36,712 nt of DNA from Acetobacteraceae bacterium (GCA_003506895.1 DNXO01000023.1:65023-101734); one strand, 5' to 3'; positions 1-9,052 are shown, numbered from the stretch's first letter. Notes: generated from the sequence alone by a model not told the origin. Program-made: numbers and translations.

Positions 1-439
1 GCAGCGCGCGGCCGATCGACAGCATTTCCTGTTCGCCGCCAGAGAGTTGGCGACCGAGATTGGATTTCCGCTCACCCAGCCGAGGAAACAGCTTGTAAAC
101 TCGCTCGATATCGTACGGGCCAGGCCGTTCAAGGGGAACGCGCAGGTTTTCATCCACCGTCAGGTTGGCGAAAACCTTGCGCCCCTCTGGCACGAAGCCG
201 ACGCCGGAGGCGGCAATCCGATACGGCGGCTGTCCTGTGATGTCCTTGCCGAACAGCGTCACCCGACCGGAGCGTGGTGGCGTCAGGCCAACGATGCTGC
301 GCAGCGTCGTGGATTTTCCGGCACCGTTGCGGCCAAGAAGCGTTGTGATCTGCCCCTCGGCGACGGTCAGGCCGACATCGTGCAGGATGTGGCTTTTACC
401 ATAGTAGGTGTTTAGCCCCTCGGCTGTCAGGGCGCTCAT
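1..439 (-). CDS. livF: LivF-type ABC transporter ATPase, 3' end outside the window
   Basis: ATP-binding subunit of a branched-chain amino acid/amide importer, acting at the inner face of the cytoplasmic membrane. Read from the ATG at 439, the protein begins MSALTAEGLNTYYGKSH. It has a Walker A motif (GRNGAGKST) near residue 36, the stretch GVGFVPEGRKVF that is typical of LivF Q-loop regions, and the ABC signature LSGGEQEM just before the window edge. Its ATG overlaps the stop of the upstream ATPase gene (ATGA at 436-439), so it is the last visible gene of the liv operon. The Walker B and C-terminal parts lie beyond position 1. Family is secure; the transported substrate is not shown by the ATPase. 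Confidence 0.93.
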   Translation of the reverse strand, partial: MSALTAEGLNTYYGKSHILHDVGLTVAEGQITTLLGRNGAGKSTTLRSIVGLTPPRSGRVTLFGKDITGQPPYRIAASGVGFVPEGRKVFANLTVDENLRVPLERPGPYDIERVYKLFPRLGERKSNLGRQLSGGEQEMLSIGRAL

Positions 440-1185
440 TCGGCTTTCCCCAAATAGGCTTCTTGCACAATCGGGTTGTCGGCAATCTCGGCTGGCGTGC
501 CTTCGGCCAGCATCTTCCCCTCACCGAGGACGGTGATTTTGTCGGCCAGGTTGAACACCACCCGCATGTCGTGCTCGATCAGCACGATCGTGTAGGCGCT
601 TTGCTTATGCAGCCGACGGATCAGGTTGGCGACGGCATAGGTTTCGTGCTCGCCCATGCCGGCCGTGGGTTCGTCCAGCAGCAGCAGGCGGGGTTTTAAC
701 GTCAGGGCGGTGGCGATTTCAGCGGCGCGCTGATCGCCGTGGGAGAGTTCACCGACCAACCGATCTGCCTGGCTAGTCAGCCCACTCAGGGTCAACGCTT
801 CATCGATCCCGCGCCTGACCTCAGCGGCTTGCGCGCTACCGAGCCAGAAACGCTGACGAAGGCCTTGCGAACTTTCAACGCCGATGCGGATGTTCTCCCG
901 AACGGTCAGTTCGGGAAAGATCTCGGTGATCTGGAAGGTGCGCGCCATGCCCATGGCGACTCGCTCGGTGACCGCCATCTTGGTGACGACGGTTCCGTCG
1001 AAGACGATTTCGCCCTTGGTCGGCGCGAAGAAGCCAGAGATCATGTTGAAGAACGTGGTTTTCCCCGCCCCGTTCGGGCCGATGATCGCGCGTAACTCCC
1101 CGGCGGCAACCTGCATGGACACATCACTGACAGCCACCAGGCTGCCGAACTGCTTTGTTACGTTGCGGATGTCCAGCATGCTCAT
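436..1185 (-). CDS. livG: LivG-type ABC transporter ATPase
   Basis: Second ATPase of the branched-chain amino acid/amide importer, 249 residues. The start chosen is the ATG at 1185 (MSMLDIRNVTKQFG), which overlaps the livM stop as ATGA; an open frame continues further upstream but only as a shadow of livM. Visible motifs: Walker A GPNGAGKTT, the MARTFQ Q-loop typical of LivG, signature LSHGDQRAAEIA (LivG proteins normally carry LSxGxQ) and Walker B RLLLLDEPTAG followed by the switch histidine in LIEHDM. The C-terminus ends with PIVQEAYLGKAE, the usual LivG tail. It is coupled to livF by a second ATGA overlap. Confidence 0.95.
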   Translation of the reverse strand: MSMLDIRNVTKQFGSLVAVSDVSMQVAAGELRAIIGPNGAGKTTFFNMISGFFAPTKGEIVFDGTVVTKMAVTERVAMGMARTFQITEIFPELTVRENIRIGVESSQGLRQRFWLGSAQAAEVRRGIDEALTLSGLTSQADRLVGELSHGDQRAAEIATALTLKPRLLLLDEPTAGMGEHETYAVANLIRRLHKQSAYTIVLIEHDMRVVFNLADKITVLGEGKMLAEGTPAEIADNPIVQEAYLGKAE

Positions 1186-2168
1186 TTGCCGGTCCCCTTT
1201 TGCAGCATGCCCAGAAGGCCCCGGGGAAAGAACAGAACGACCAACACGAAGATCAGCCCGACGAAGGACATCCAGTTGACGGTCATCGACGAGATATAGT
1301 CCTGCAACACGACGAACAGCGCGGCGCCAATCAGCGGCCCCCAGAACGCGCGCATGCCACCCATCACGGTCATGATCACGATCTCCCCCGACAAGGAGTA
1401 GTGCAGGCCCATCGGGTCGGCGAAGTTGTTCAGCAGCGCATACAGCGCACCGGCCAACGCCGTGAAGCAGCACGAGATGGAGAACGACATCCAGATGTGC
1501 CGCTCGATCGGAATGCCGAGGAAGCGGGCCCGTCGTTCGTTTTCCCGGATCGCCACCAAGGTGCGGCCGAACGGGGAGGCAAGCAGCAGCGCCTGCAAGG
1601 CAGTGGCGACACCGAAGACGATCAGCAGGAAGTAATAGAACGCCGTCGGATTATTCGTGATATCGACCGTCATGAACCCAAGGTTCAATGGCGCTCGGGA
1701 GAACCCGCGCAGTCCGTCGTAGCCACCGGTCAGGCTGTCCCAGCTATAGGCGACGTAGAACGCGATCTGGCCAAACGCCACCGTCACCATGGCGAAATAG
1801 ACGCCCCGGCGGCGGACGATCAGCGGCCCGAACAGGGTGCCAGCCAACCCGCCAAGCAGAACGCCGGCCAGCATCGCCAGCGGGGTGCTGGGCGTCAGGT
1901 ATTTCAGCGTCAGGCCGGCCCCGTAGGCGCCCAAGCCAAAATAGGCGGCGTGGCCGAAGCTCATGACGCCGGTAAAACCGAGCAGCAGGTTGAAGGACAT
2001 CGCGGCGAGGCCGAGGACGAGGACGCGCCCGGCCAGCGCCGTGTAGCCGCCCAGCATCGGGAGCCAAAGCGGGACCGTCAGCAGCAATGCCCAGATGATC
2101 GCGGTGGTCAGCCATGGGCGAGACTGCGGAGTGGCCGCCGTTGTTACGGCAACAGTGGTCGTGCTCAT
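1182..2168 (-). CDS. livM: LivM-type ABC transporter permease
   Basis: Inner-membrane permease of the Liv importer, 328 residues with multiple hydrophobic helices. The sequence LLGFTGVMSFGHAAYFGLGAYGAG near residues 63-86 is the conserved LivM block, and the cytoplasmic coupling region contains the family pattern GRTLVAIRENERRARFLGI. A C-terminal FFPRGLLG motif is also typical. An Ala/Thr-rich N-terminal tail precedes the first helix. Its ATG overlaps the livH stop (ATGA, 2165-2168) and its stop overlaps the livG start, so translation of the four subunits is probably coupled. The substrate could be branched-chain amino acids, short amides, urea or a hydroxy acid. Confidence 0.94.
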   Translation of the reverse strand: MSTTTVAVTTAATPQSRPWLTTAIIWALLLTVPLWLPMLGGYTALAGRVLVLGLAAMSFNLLLGFTGVMSFGHAAYFGLGAYGAGLTLKYLTPSTPLAMLAGVLLGGLAGTLFGPLIVRRRGVYFAMVTVAFGQIAFYVAYSWDSLTGGYDGLRGFSRAPLNLGFMTVDITNNPTAFYYFLLIVFGVATALQALLLASPFGRTLVAIRENERRARFLGIPIERHIWMSFSISCCFTALAGALYALLNNFADPMGLHYSLSGEIVIMTVMGGMRAFWGPLIGAALFVVLQDYISSMTVNWMSFVGLIFVLVVLFFPRGLLGMLQKGTGK

Positions 2169-3034
2169 GTCATCATTCCTTCTTCGCCCATGAGACCTCG
2201 TGGCCGGAGGATCAGGACGACCAGCATGATGACGTAAATCACGGCCTCGCTGGCCGCGGGCCAGAAGACGGTGGTCAGGGCACCGGCGACGCCGATCAGC
2301 AGGCCGCCGAACAGCGTGCCGGTCAGGCTCCCCACACCGCCGACGATGATGGCGATGAAGCTGGGCATAAGCAGGTCGTCGCCCATGTTCGGGTTAAGTC
2401 CGATCTGCCCGGCCGCCAGCACCCCCGCGAGGCCGGCGAGCAAGGAGCCGACCGCGAAGTTGAACGACCGCAGCATGCCGACGTTTACCCCAAGTACGGA
2501 CACCGTATCCAGGTCCAGCGTTCCCGCTCGGATACGGATACCGACGCGGGTGTGACGTAGGAAGAGAAACAGGCCGGTCACCGCGGCGATGACGATCGCC
2601 ACCATGAAGATACGGTACCAAGTGATGAAGAACAGGTCCGCGGACAGCGGAGTGGCGAGACTGTCCGGAATGCTCATCGGCAGGCCGTTCGGCCCCCAGA
2701 TGTAGCGGCACACGTCCTGTATGATGAACGCAAGGCCGAATGTCAGAAGTAGGCTGTACACCGGGTCGCGCGGGTAAACCCGGCGGATCATCAGGCGTTC
2801 GATCATAAAGCCGAAAACCGCGGTCAGGATGGGGGACACAAGTAGTGCCCCCCAGAACCCAATATACGGCGTCAACACGTAGGCAAAGTAGCCTCCCAAG
2901 GCGAGAAAGTTGCCATGGGCGAAATTGATGACGTTGGACAGATTGAGGATGAGCGACAGGCCCAGCGCCATCAGCACGTAGAACGCACCAATGATCAGAC
3001 CGTTCGTGACATTGAACAGTACAAGTTGCAGCAT
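2165..3034 (-). CDS. livH: LivH-type ABC transporter permease
   Basis: Partner permease of LivM, 289 residues, almost wholly hydrophobic. Near residues 21-50 it shows MALGLSLILNLSNVINFAHG, the hallmark of LivH proteins, and a later conserved loop GRTL-like segment is replaced by the usual LivH stretch around GTLDLDTVSVLGVNV. The end IYVIMLVVLILRPRGLMGEEGMM is characteristic. The gene starts 15 nt after the stop of the binding-protein gene and overlaps livM by four bases. Together with LivM it should form the transmembrane pathway energised by LivG and LivF. Confidence 0.94.
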   Translation of the reverse strand: MLQLVLFNVTNGLIIGAFYVLMALGLSLILNLSNVINFAHGNFLALGGYFAYVLTPYIGFWGALLVSPILTAVFGFMIERLMIRRVYPRDPVYSLLLTFGLAFIIQDVCRYIWGPNGLPMSIPDSLATPLSADLFFITWYRIFMVAIVIAAVTGLFLFLRHTRVGIRIRAGTLDLDTVSVLGVNVGMLRSFNFAVGSLLAGLAGVLAAGQIGLNPNMGDDLLMPSFIAIIVGGVGSLTGTLFGGLLIGVAGALTTVFWPAASEAVIYVIMLVVLILRPRGLMGEEGMMT

Positions 3035-3049
3035 TGGTCTGTTCCGAAG

Positions 3050-4294
3050 CTAGGCCGGATGGACCATTTTGCAGCCGGTTGATTCGACGGTGCCGGCGGC
3101 CTGCTCCCCATCGACCAGAGTGGTCATGGTAAACACATCGTCCGGGCTGGTTGTGGGCGGATGCACGTCGCCCACGAAGATATTCGCCATCAGTTCGTGG
3201 TCGCCCGCTCGATAGAACACCTTGCCAGGCTGAAGCGCCACGTCGGGCGGCAGTTCCAGGCCCTCCATCGCGAGGGCGAGCTTGGGGCCTTCAAGCGACT
3301 TGGCCTTCTCGGCACCGAGACGAACGGATTCAACGGCGACGAATCCGAACCAATGGCGGGCCGAGGGTGTCTTGCCGGTGACTTTGCGGAAGTCGGCGAC
3401 GAAGGCCACCACCTCGGGGACATTTGGCTGGTTCCACCACCATTCCATCGCCCAGGACCCGGATTGCGCGTCGGCCGGGACAGCTTTGACCAATTCGAGT
3501 TCGAACAGGGCCCCGCCGAGGTGCATTTCCTTCTGCATGCCGAACTGGGTGAACTGCTTCATGCAGTTGATCTGCGCCAAACCGCCCATGTTGTTCAGTA
3601 GGACGTTAGGCTTATAGGCCTTGGCCTTGATCAGGCTCGCGGAGAAATCCGATGTGTTGATCGGCAACATTTCAGCCTGGAATTCGCCACCAAGCGCCTT
3701 CAGGTTCTTGACGAAGTTGTCCTGCAGCGTATGGCCATAGGCATAGTCGGGTGTAATGAAGAAGAAGCGCTTGCCGAAGCGCTTCACCAAATCGGTGGTG
3801 ACGGCGGCCGCGTCCATCGACGTTGTGTTGCAGATGCGGAAGACGTTCCATTTGCAATCAGCGCCGGTGATCGGATCGGTGTGTCCGCCGGGCACGATGT
3901 GGAAGACCTTCAGCTCACTGGTTACCTGCGACATGGCATATGCGATGCCGGAATTCACGTCGCCGAAGATGACATCAACTTTGTCGCGCTCGATCAGCTT
4001 GCGGGTCTTCTGGACGCCGGTTCCCACGTCGTTGGCCGAGTCCTCTACCAGGAGTTCAACCTGACGGCCGAGGATGCCATTCTTCTTGTTGATACGATCG
4101 ACCGCGTATTTCGCACCTTCGACCTCGCTGGCGGCGAGGGCAGAGAGGATGCCGGTGAGGGGATCGACCATTCCAATGCGCACGGGCACTTCGCCGCGTG
4201 CACTAATGATGGGAGGAGCCGCCAGCGCCGTGAGCGCAAGACCGGATTTGATAAGCGTGCGGCGGCCGAAGCCGGCTTCCATCATATTCTTCAT
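3050..4294 (-). CDS. Periplasmic substrate-binding protein of the Liv-type importer (Peripla_BP_6 family)
   Basis: Captures the substrate in the periplasm and hands it to LivHM; 414 residues. The start at 4294 is chosen because GGGAG lies about 8 nt upstream; an in-frame ATG at 4333 would add 13 residues without a clear ribosome site. The leader MKNMMEAGFGRRTLIKSG followed by a hydrophobic run and APPIISARG looks like a twin-arginine signal. The mature part starts PVRIGMVDPLTGILSALA, then VEGAKYAVDRINKKNGILGRQVELLVED, the standard type I periplasmic-binding fold opening. Closest in style to the amide/urea-binding branch, since the ligand-binding loops do not look like classical LivJ. It is the first gene of the operon. 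Confidence 0.92.
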   Translation of the reverse strand: MKNMMEAGFGRRTLIKSGLALTALAAPPIISARGEVPVRIGMVDPLTGILSALAASEVEGAKYAVDRINKKNGILGRQVELLVEDSANDVGTGVQKTRKLIERDKVDVIFGDVNSGIAYAMSQVTSELKVFHIVPGGHTDPITGADCKWNVFRICNTTSMDAAAVTTDLVKRFGKRFFFITPDYAYGHTLQDNFVKNLKALGGEFQAEMLPINTSDFSASLIKAKAYKPNVLLNNMGGLAQINCMKQFTQFGMQKEMHLGGALFELELVKAVPADAQSGSWAMEWWWNQPNVPEVVAFVADFRKVTGKTPSARHWFGFVAVESVRLGAEKAKSLEGPKLALAMEGLELPPDVALQPGKVFYRAGDHELMANIFVGDVHPPTTSPDDVFTMTTLVDGEQAAGTVESTGCKMVHPA

Positions 4295-4521
4295 GGACGT
4301 CTCCCTGGTCGGCAAATTTGCCTTTTGCGGCACCTGTGTCCGCTTTTATTCGTAGCCTTGGTTTGATATCCGCACCGGGGTGGGCCTGTCGAGAGCAAAT
4401 ATGACGTAACCTTGCGTGAACACCCCGCCCGGCGATGACACAAGGTGAAACCATATCGCCGATATCAAAGCTTGGCTCACTAATACGCGATCGGTATGCT
4501 GCGGCACCCTTAGGTGCTTTG

Positions 4522-5664
4522 ATGAAAATACTCGTTTGGCAATGGGGCCGGCATGGGGCAGGCCCTCGCTTTGCTGCGTGTTTGGCCGATTCGTTACGCA
4601 GTGACCCAGGTGTGTCGGTGATCCTCTCGCTCAGCCGTGGCGCCGAAATCCTGGCTGGCCCCGACGCGCCGCAATGCGAAATGCCAGTGCGTACCTATAG
4701 AGGTCTTATTTCGTTCCTTTTTCGGCTCCTAACCGCTCCTGTCGCCCTGCTGCCGCTGATGATCAGGGTCTGGCGTTTGCGACCGGACATCGCGATCTGT
4801 GCGATGCCTGGCCCCTTGGACCTTCTGATGGCGGCGGCGCTCCGCCTGCTGGGTGTGCGGCTACTTGTGGTTGTGCATGAGGCGGAGGTTCACCCGGGTG
4901 ACGGATATTCGTTCCAGATGGTATTGCAGCGATTGCTGTGTCGTTGCGCCGATGCTCTCGTTGCATTGAGCAGTCATGTCGGGTCGAAATTACGGGATCA
5001 GAATATTGTCGGCCCAAACAAACGTCCTCTGATTTCCCTCACTCATCCGCCTTTTCCGTTCGATCTGCCTGCACATGCGCGGTTGGCGGGACCGCCTCGT
5101 TTGCTTTTCTTCGGGCGCCTGCTGCCATACAAGGGTTTGGACCTACTGGCCGCCGCGATCAACATGCTGCCGCCGTCAATCGAGATTTCTGTTCGGGTCG
5201 TCGGCCGAGGTCCAGAATCCGATGGCCTAACAGCACTGCGGGCCTGTCCAAACGTTGTGATCGAGAACCGATGGGCGGCGGAGACAGAAGTTGGCGCGAT
5301 CCTCGGTTGGGCAGACGCTTTGATCCTGCCCTATCGCGAGGCGAGCCAGAGCGGCGTCGCAGCGGCAGCGATCGCTTCCGGACGACCCGTCATCGCGACC
5401 CGCGTCGGTGGTCTGCAGGAGCAATTGTCTGGGTTTCCGCAGACGGTGCTATGCGAACCCGATCCTGTCAGCCTGGCGTGGGCTATTAGCCATTGGCTGG
5501 AGGCACCCCCGCCAGTCCAGCAATCGATAGATGCGACCCAGGCTTGGCGGCAGACTGCGTCTTCCTTGTTGGCAGCAACAAGGTCGGTATTGTCGCCGCT
5601 TCCGCCACGCCGCAGATGGCGGCGTCCCGTGCGGTGGATCGCCGCGCCCAGGCACGCGCCCTAG
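4522..5664 (+). CDS. Glycosyltransferase, GT4-like (GT-B fold)
   Basis: Predicted to transfer a sugar from a nucleotide donor onto a glycan or lipid acceptor at the cytoplasmic membrane face; 380 residues. The start MKILVWQWGRHGAGPRFA at 4522 follows an AGGTG ribosome site; an upstream ATG at 4435 would add 29 poorly conserved-looking residues. The C-terminal donor half carries PPRLLFFGRLLPYKGLDLL (residues 191-209), VVGRGPE (227-232) and ILPYREASQSGVAAAAIASGRPVIATRVGG (268-297), the usual GT4 loop-helix around the donor phosphate. The N-terminal half ends with VVVHEAEVHPGD. Donor and acceptor cannot be read from sequence. It is the first gene of a surface-polymer block and is divergent from the liv operon. 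Confidence 0.88.
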   Translation: MKILVWQWGRHGAGPRFAACLADSLRSDPGVSVILSLSRGAEILAGPDAPQCEMPVRTYRGLISFLFRLLTAPVALLPLMIRVWRLRPDIAICAMPGPLDLLMAAALRLLGVRLLVVVHEAEVHPGDGYSFQMVLQRLLCRCADALVALSSHVGSKLRDQNIVGPNKRPLISLTHPPFPFDLPAHARLAGPPRLLFFGRLLPYKGLDLLAAAINMLPPSIEISVRVVGRGPESDGLTALRACPNVVIENRWAAETEVGAILGWADALILPYREASQSGVAAAAIASGRPVIATRVGGLQEQLSGFPQTVLCEPDPVSLAWAISHWLEAPPPVQQSIDATQAWRQTASSLLAATRSVLSPLPPRRRWRRPVRWIAAPRHAP

Positions 5665-5694
5665 GCATCACTAAGCTCGGAACGCGCGTAATTC

Positions 5695-5814
5695 ATGAAA
5701 AGGGCCGCAGCTCTTGCGTTGGCACGAGCGATGAGAAAAATGGTGGTGCGCGCGGCGAAAGTGCTATCCGAAGCTGACGTGGTCGTTGAGGCCCTTGGAG
5801 AATTCGGTGTTTGA
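5695..5814 (+). CDS. Possible 39-residue ORF overlapping the next glycosyltransferase start
   Basis: An ATG-to-TGA frame, protein beginning MKRAAALALARAMRKMVVRA, basic at the N-terminus and acidic at the end. It fills the 140-nt space between two glycosyltransferase genes, and its TGA (5812-5814) overlaps the preferred GTG start of the next gene at 5807. That arrangement would suit translational coupling or a leader peptide. There is no strong ribosome site before the ATG, and I recognise no family, so it may be chance. Confidence 0.28.
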   Translation: MKRAAALALARAMRKMVVRAAKVLSEADVVVEALGEFGV

Positions 5815-7804
5815 TCAGCAGTTAGCGCCCCCCGAGAAAATTGATCTCGAGAGTGTATTGCTTGCCGAACGGCCTTTGGGTGAGCGCAAGCGCGTCGTGC
5901 TTGTGTTCGATCAAGCCTACTCCGAACACGGCCTGGCGGTTTATGGCGCGGTTCATCTCCTAACTGGCCAACTCGGTGACACATTCTCGTATGAGGTATT
6001 TTGCTCCAGCACCTATCGGGGACCGAAATTCGCGGGCGCCGCTCGAGTTACGGTATCGCAACCGGAACATGGCCTGACCGCGGCTTTCGCTCGCATCCTA
6101 AAACGCATTCGCCGATCATTGATATCATACCATGTTATTGAATCCCCCGAACGCTGGGAGTCGAACCTCGAGCAAGGGGAGGAAAAGCTTCTGGAGTGCA
6201 TCTTCGATGCCGACAATATACAGGCCTTGGTCGTGTTCTCGACCGACCCTGCCTTTGCCCTGCGCATTTCGCGGTTAGCTCACATATACGCTTCGGTTGA
6301 AACGCCGCATCTGACCGTTGTGACACCCAACGACCGGCTGGACGCGCGCACGGCCGCCGATCTGAAGTGGCTCGGCGTTCGAGTGCTTCGGGATGGCGAT
6401 CTTGTCGTCGGGCGCCGTCAAGCGGTGGCGGCGGACGGCCCTGCGCCGGATGAACTCATCCCATCGGTGTTTTCGTTCCTTCCTGCGCGCGAGTACCCGC
6501 GGCAACTGACGAACCCAAGCAAGCAGGTCCACTGGCCGGCCTGGATTGGACGGGATTTGCCAAATCCAGCGCGTGTTCGCGATGTCGTACTGTTCGTGCG
6601 GCCGGACTGGATGAACTGCGGGAGCGGAACAACATTCGAGAACCTCGCTCGGTGGTTTAGAGAGCGTGATGCGCTATTGATTGACGTGGGAATTTGGCCC
6701 TATCGGGCGAATTTTGATTCCGCTGGCCGGCCGGTTCGGATTAAATCCGAACAGAACCAAATCCGAGCGGCGCTATATTTCTCCGCACGCATGTCGACGA
6801 GCCTGCCCCACCTGACGCGCCAGTTTGCCGGGCTGTTTCGCCGGTTCCCCTGGACCCTGGCGCGGCAGAAGTCATTTCAACATAGCCTCGCTGCGAAGCC
6901 CGGCCTAATGAGAAGGGCGATTCGGCACGCCAAGATCACGCATATTTATATAAATCACTACTTCACCTACGACTACGCTCGCGAATTCATCGCTGGCCGA
7001 CCATTTTTCCTGGACACTCACGATGTTCAGACCGTGAATTTTATTCACTATAATCAATTGAATGCCCTCACCCGGCGGGTGGATCGGTTCGACGACTCTT
7101 TGCGGGATGAGATGGAGATCGCCGGGGTAGCACAACGACTCTGCTTCGTATCATCGGAGGAAATCGATCTGGCTGCGCGCTATATAGACCGCGATCGGCT
7201 CGACTACGTTCTACCTCTGCCACGGGTCGTGCCCTGTCTGGCAAAGCCACTCGCAGCGCCGGCACGGTTGCTGATCGTCGCCAGCAACAACGCAGGCAAT
7301 GTGCAGAACCTGCATTGGTTCCTCACGCATGTTTGGCCCGTGGTGCTGCGATTATGCGGTGATCAGCCTTCTCCTTTGTTGCGGGTTTGTGGCAGCATCG
7401 ATCGCGGCATGACCGATATCGAGGCTGCTGGAGTTGACTTCGTGGGTGTCGTCCCCGAGCTGCGGCCATACTACGACGAATGCGACTTGGTGATTTTGCC
7501 AGTCATTGTCGGCGGCGGCGTGGCGATCAAGACACTGGAAGCGGTGCTGCATGAACGCCCCGTTTTAGCGACGAGGCACGCTCTGCGTGGCCTGCCCTGC
7601 AGCGTCGTCGAGGCTATCGGTCACGAAGACGATCCCTTGGAGTTTGCGAAATCGCTTCTGGCGATCGTCACGGATTCCCTACGACATTCGGCCCAAGTAG
7701 AGAGATCTCGGCGCGCGTCGGAACTGCTTATTCGTCACTCATTTTATGACGTATTAGGAAGGGGCGTCGATTCGGTCCGCGTGCCCTCCAGGCCGCCACT
7801 TTGA
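5807..7804 (+). CDS. Large glycosyltransferase with C-terminal GT-B donor domain and unrecognised N-terminal region
   Basis: 665 residues from a GTG at 5807, chosen because TTGGAG lies 6 nt upstream; a TTG at 5786 would add 7 residues without a ribosome site. Residues about 30-210 form an alpha/beta region I do not recognise (starts KRVVLVFDQAYSEHGLAVYG). From about 258 a Rossmann-like half begins (RDVVLFVRPDWMNCGSGTTF), with LDTHDVQTVNF near 402. The C-terminal half shows ARLLIVASNNAGNVQNLHWF (about 486-505), a GVVPELRPYYDECDLVILPV segment and GGGVAIKTLEAVLHERPVLATRHALRGL, matching Glyco_trans_1_4-type donor domains. Likely builds a surface or protein-linked glycan; acceptor unknown. Convergent with the FkbM gene. 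Confidence 0.85.
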   Translation: MFDQQLAPPEKIDLESVLLAERPLGERKRVVLVFDQAYSEHGLAVYGAVHLLTGQLGDTFSYEVFCSSTYRGPKFAGAARVTVSQPEHGLTAAFARILKRIRRSLISYHVIESPERWESNLEQGEEKLLECIFDADNIQALVVFSTDPAFALRISRLAHIYASVETPHLTVVTPNDRLDARTAADLKWLGVRVLRDGDLVVGRRQAVAADGPAPDELIPSVFSFLPAREYPRQLTNPSKQVHWPAWIGRDLPNPARVRDVVLFVRPDWMNCGSGTTFENLARWFRERDALLIDVGIWPYRANFDSAGRPVRIKSEQNQIRAALYFSARMSTSLPHLTRQFAGLFRRFPWTLARQKSFQHSLAAKPGLMRRAIRHAKITHIYINHYFTYDYAREFIAGRPFFLDTHDVQTVNFIHYNQLNALTRRVDRFDDSLRDEMEIAGVAQRLCFVSSEEIDLAARYIDRDRLDYVLPLPRVVPCLAKPLAAPARLLIVASNNAGNVQNLHWFLTHVWPVVLRLCGDQPSPLLRVCGSIDRGMTDIEAAGVDFVGVVPELRPYYDECDLVILPVIVGGGVAIKTLEAVLHERPVLATRHALRGLPCSVVEAIGHEDDPLEFAKSLLAIVTDSLRHSAQVERSRRASELLIRHSFYDVLGRGVDSVRVPSRPPL

Positions 7805-7865
7805 TGCCAAGCCGGTAGGGCGATCGACCTCGGATTAGCATGGGCCCTAAGCCCGCCTTGCGTGA

Positions 7866-8951
7866 TCAGGAACCAAGCAAACCGATGGATCGGTAATGAT
7901 CCAATCTGTCTTCGTGCAAAAAGAACCCGTTCGACCGTGGCGACTGCTCATCTGACAGGACCACGTGGTCGCCTTCAAGATCGGCATAGCGGTAGCCAGC
8001 CGGGTTAAGGCAACTGATAACATCGGCGTTGCGGTTGGCGCCCTCGATCATGATCAGCGGCTTATGCGTTGAGAGTGTTATTGGCGCCCCCCGGAGAACG
8101 TCGGCTTCAAACCCCTCAACGTCGATTTTCATCGCCGATATCGAGGAAACCTCGACATCAAAAGAGGCATTGCGCAAAACATCATCCAATCGTTCCGTAT
8201 GCCAGAGCACTTCCGTGAACTGTAGCCGCGGCAGCTCCAGGTCGGGGTGATCCTGCATCATATGGTGCAGAATATTTTCGGGAATTGTCCAGGCCGTCTC
8301 CGACTCGATGGACGCAGAGCTTAGAGCACTGATACCTATTCCTTCGATGACTGGAATGACGAAGCGAGTTTCGCTGGTTGCCGTACCCAGACCCAAGTTG
8401 AGGTAGTCAAAATTCCCTGGACGCAGTTCCTTTATCCTCGCCAAACAGGGCACGTGCCACGGGTTGGGTTCGAACGATAGGACCTTGGATGTCGCACCCG
8501 CCGCCCAGATGCTGGCTGCGGCATAGCCATAGTTTGCGCCGATATCCAGAATCGTGCCGCTATCCTGATTGAAATGCTTGAAGATAACAAACTCGGGTTC
8601 GGAGAGATCGGACCGAGCAAGTATGTCCGGTATCCAGTCGGGATTGCTGTCGACCGTGACATCCTCAAAGCGGATCACCGACTGGCCGCCGATTTTCCGC
8701 TCCCCTATGATGAAATACCGGGCGATGGTGCTACAAATCAATTGTCGGCACTTAGCTTCTTTTCTATAGCGGACCTTGGCTTGGTCGGTCGCGGCCAACT
8801 GGACATTCAGTTGATCAAGCGCCTCACTGCTACGTTCGATCTGCTGATTAAGCTGATCAATCTGCTCATGATTTCGTACTACCTCTGCCGTCAGCGTTGC
8901 GATCATTTGGTCGCGACGCCTTCCGAAGATGTCCGAAAGCCATTCCACCAT
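7866..8951 (-). CDS. FkbM-family methyltransferase with N-terminal coiled coil
   Basis: SAM-dependent O-methyltransferase, 361 residues, start ATG 8951 preceded by GGAG at 8 nt. Residues about 14-60 are heptad-like and rich in Gln, Leu and Glu (EQIDQLNQQIER, EALDQLNVQL), predicting a coiled coil that could tether or oligomerise the enzyme. The catalytic domain has motif I TILDIGANYGYAAASIWAAG (133-152), an acidic SAM-ribose site in SFEPNPW (159-165) and the FkbM signature MKIDVEGFEADVLRGA (274-289). Such enzymes often methylate sugars of polysaccharides or glycolipids, which fits the neighbouring glycosyltransferases. It lies between a convergent glycosyltransferase and the beta-roll protein gene, whose terminator separates it from that unit. 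Confidence 0.9.
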   Translation of the reverse strand: MVEWLSDIFGRRRDQMIATLTAEVVRNHEQIDQLNQQIERSSEALDQLNVQLAATDQAKVRYRKEAKCRQLICSTIARYFIIGERKIGGQSVIRFEDVTVDSNPDWIPDILARSDLSEPEFVIFKHFNQDSGTILDIGANYGYAAASIWAAGATSKVLSFEPNPWHVPCLARIKELRPGNFDYLNLGLGTATSETRFVIPVIEGIGISALSSASIESETAWTIPENILHHMMQDHPDLELPRLQFTEVLWHTERLDDVLRNASFDVEVSSISAMKIDVEGFEADVLRGAPITLSTHKPLIMIEGANRNADVISCLNPAGYRYADLEGDHVVLSDEQSPRSNGFFLHEDRLDHYRSIGLLGS

Positions 8952-9052
8952 GGTTGATGCTCCAGATTACAAATCTTCTCACAATCAACCCACCATGCGC
9001 GACGAGCCTTACTCTCAGCAAGTCGTCCGCGCGGTATCGAAAGAAGCCAACC

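Noticed and set aside
1155..2237. Plus-strand open frame of 360 codons
   Set aside because: Shadow of livM with an extreme Gln/Arg/His composition.
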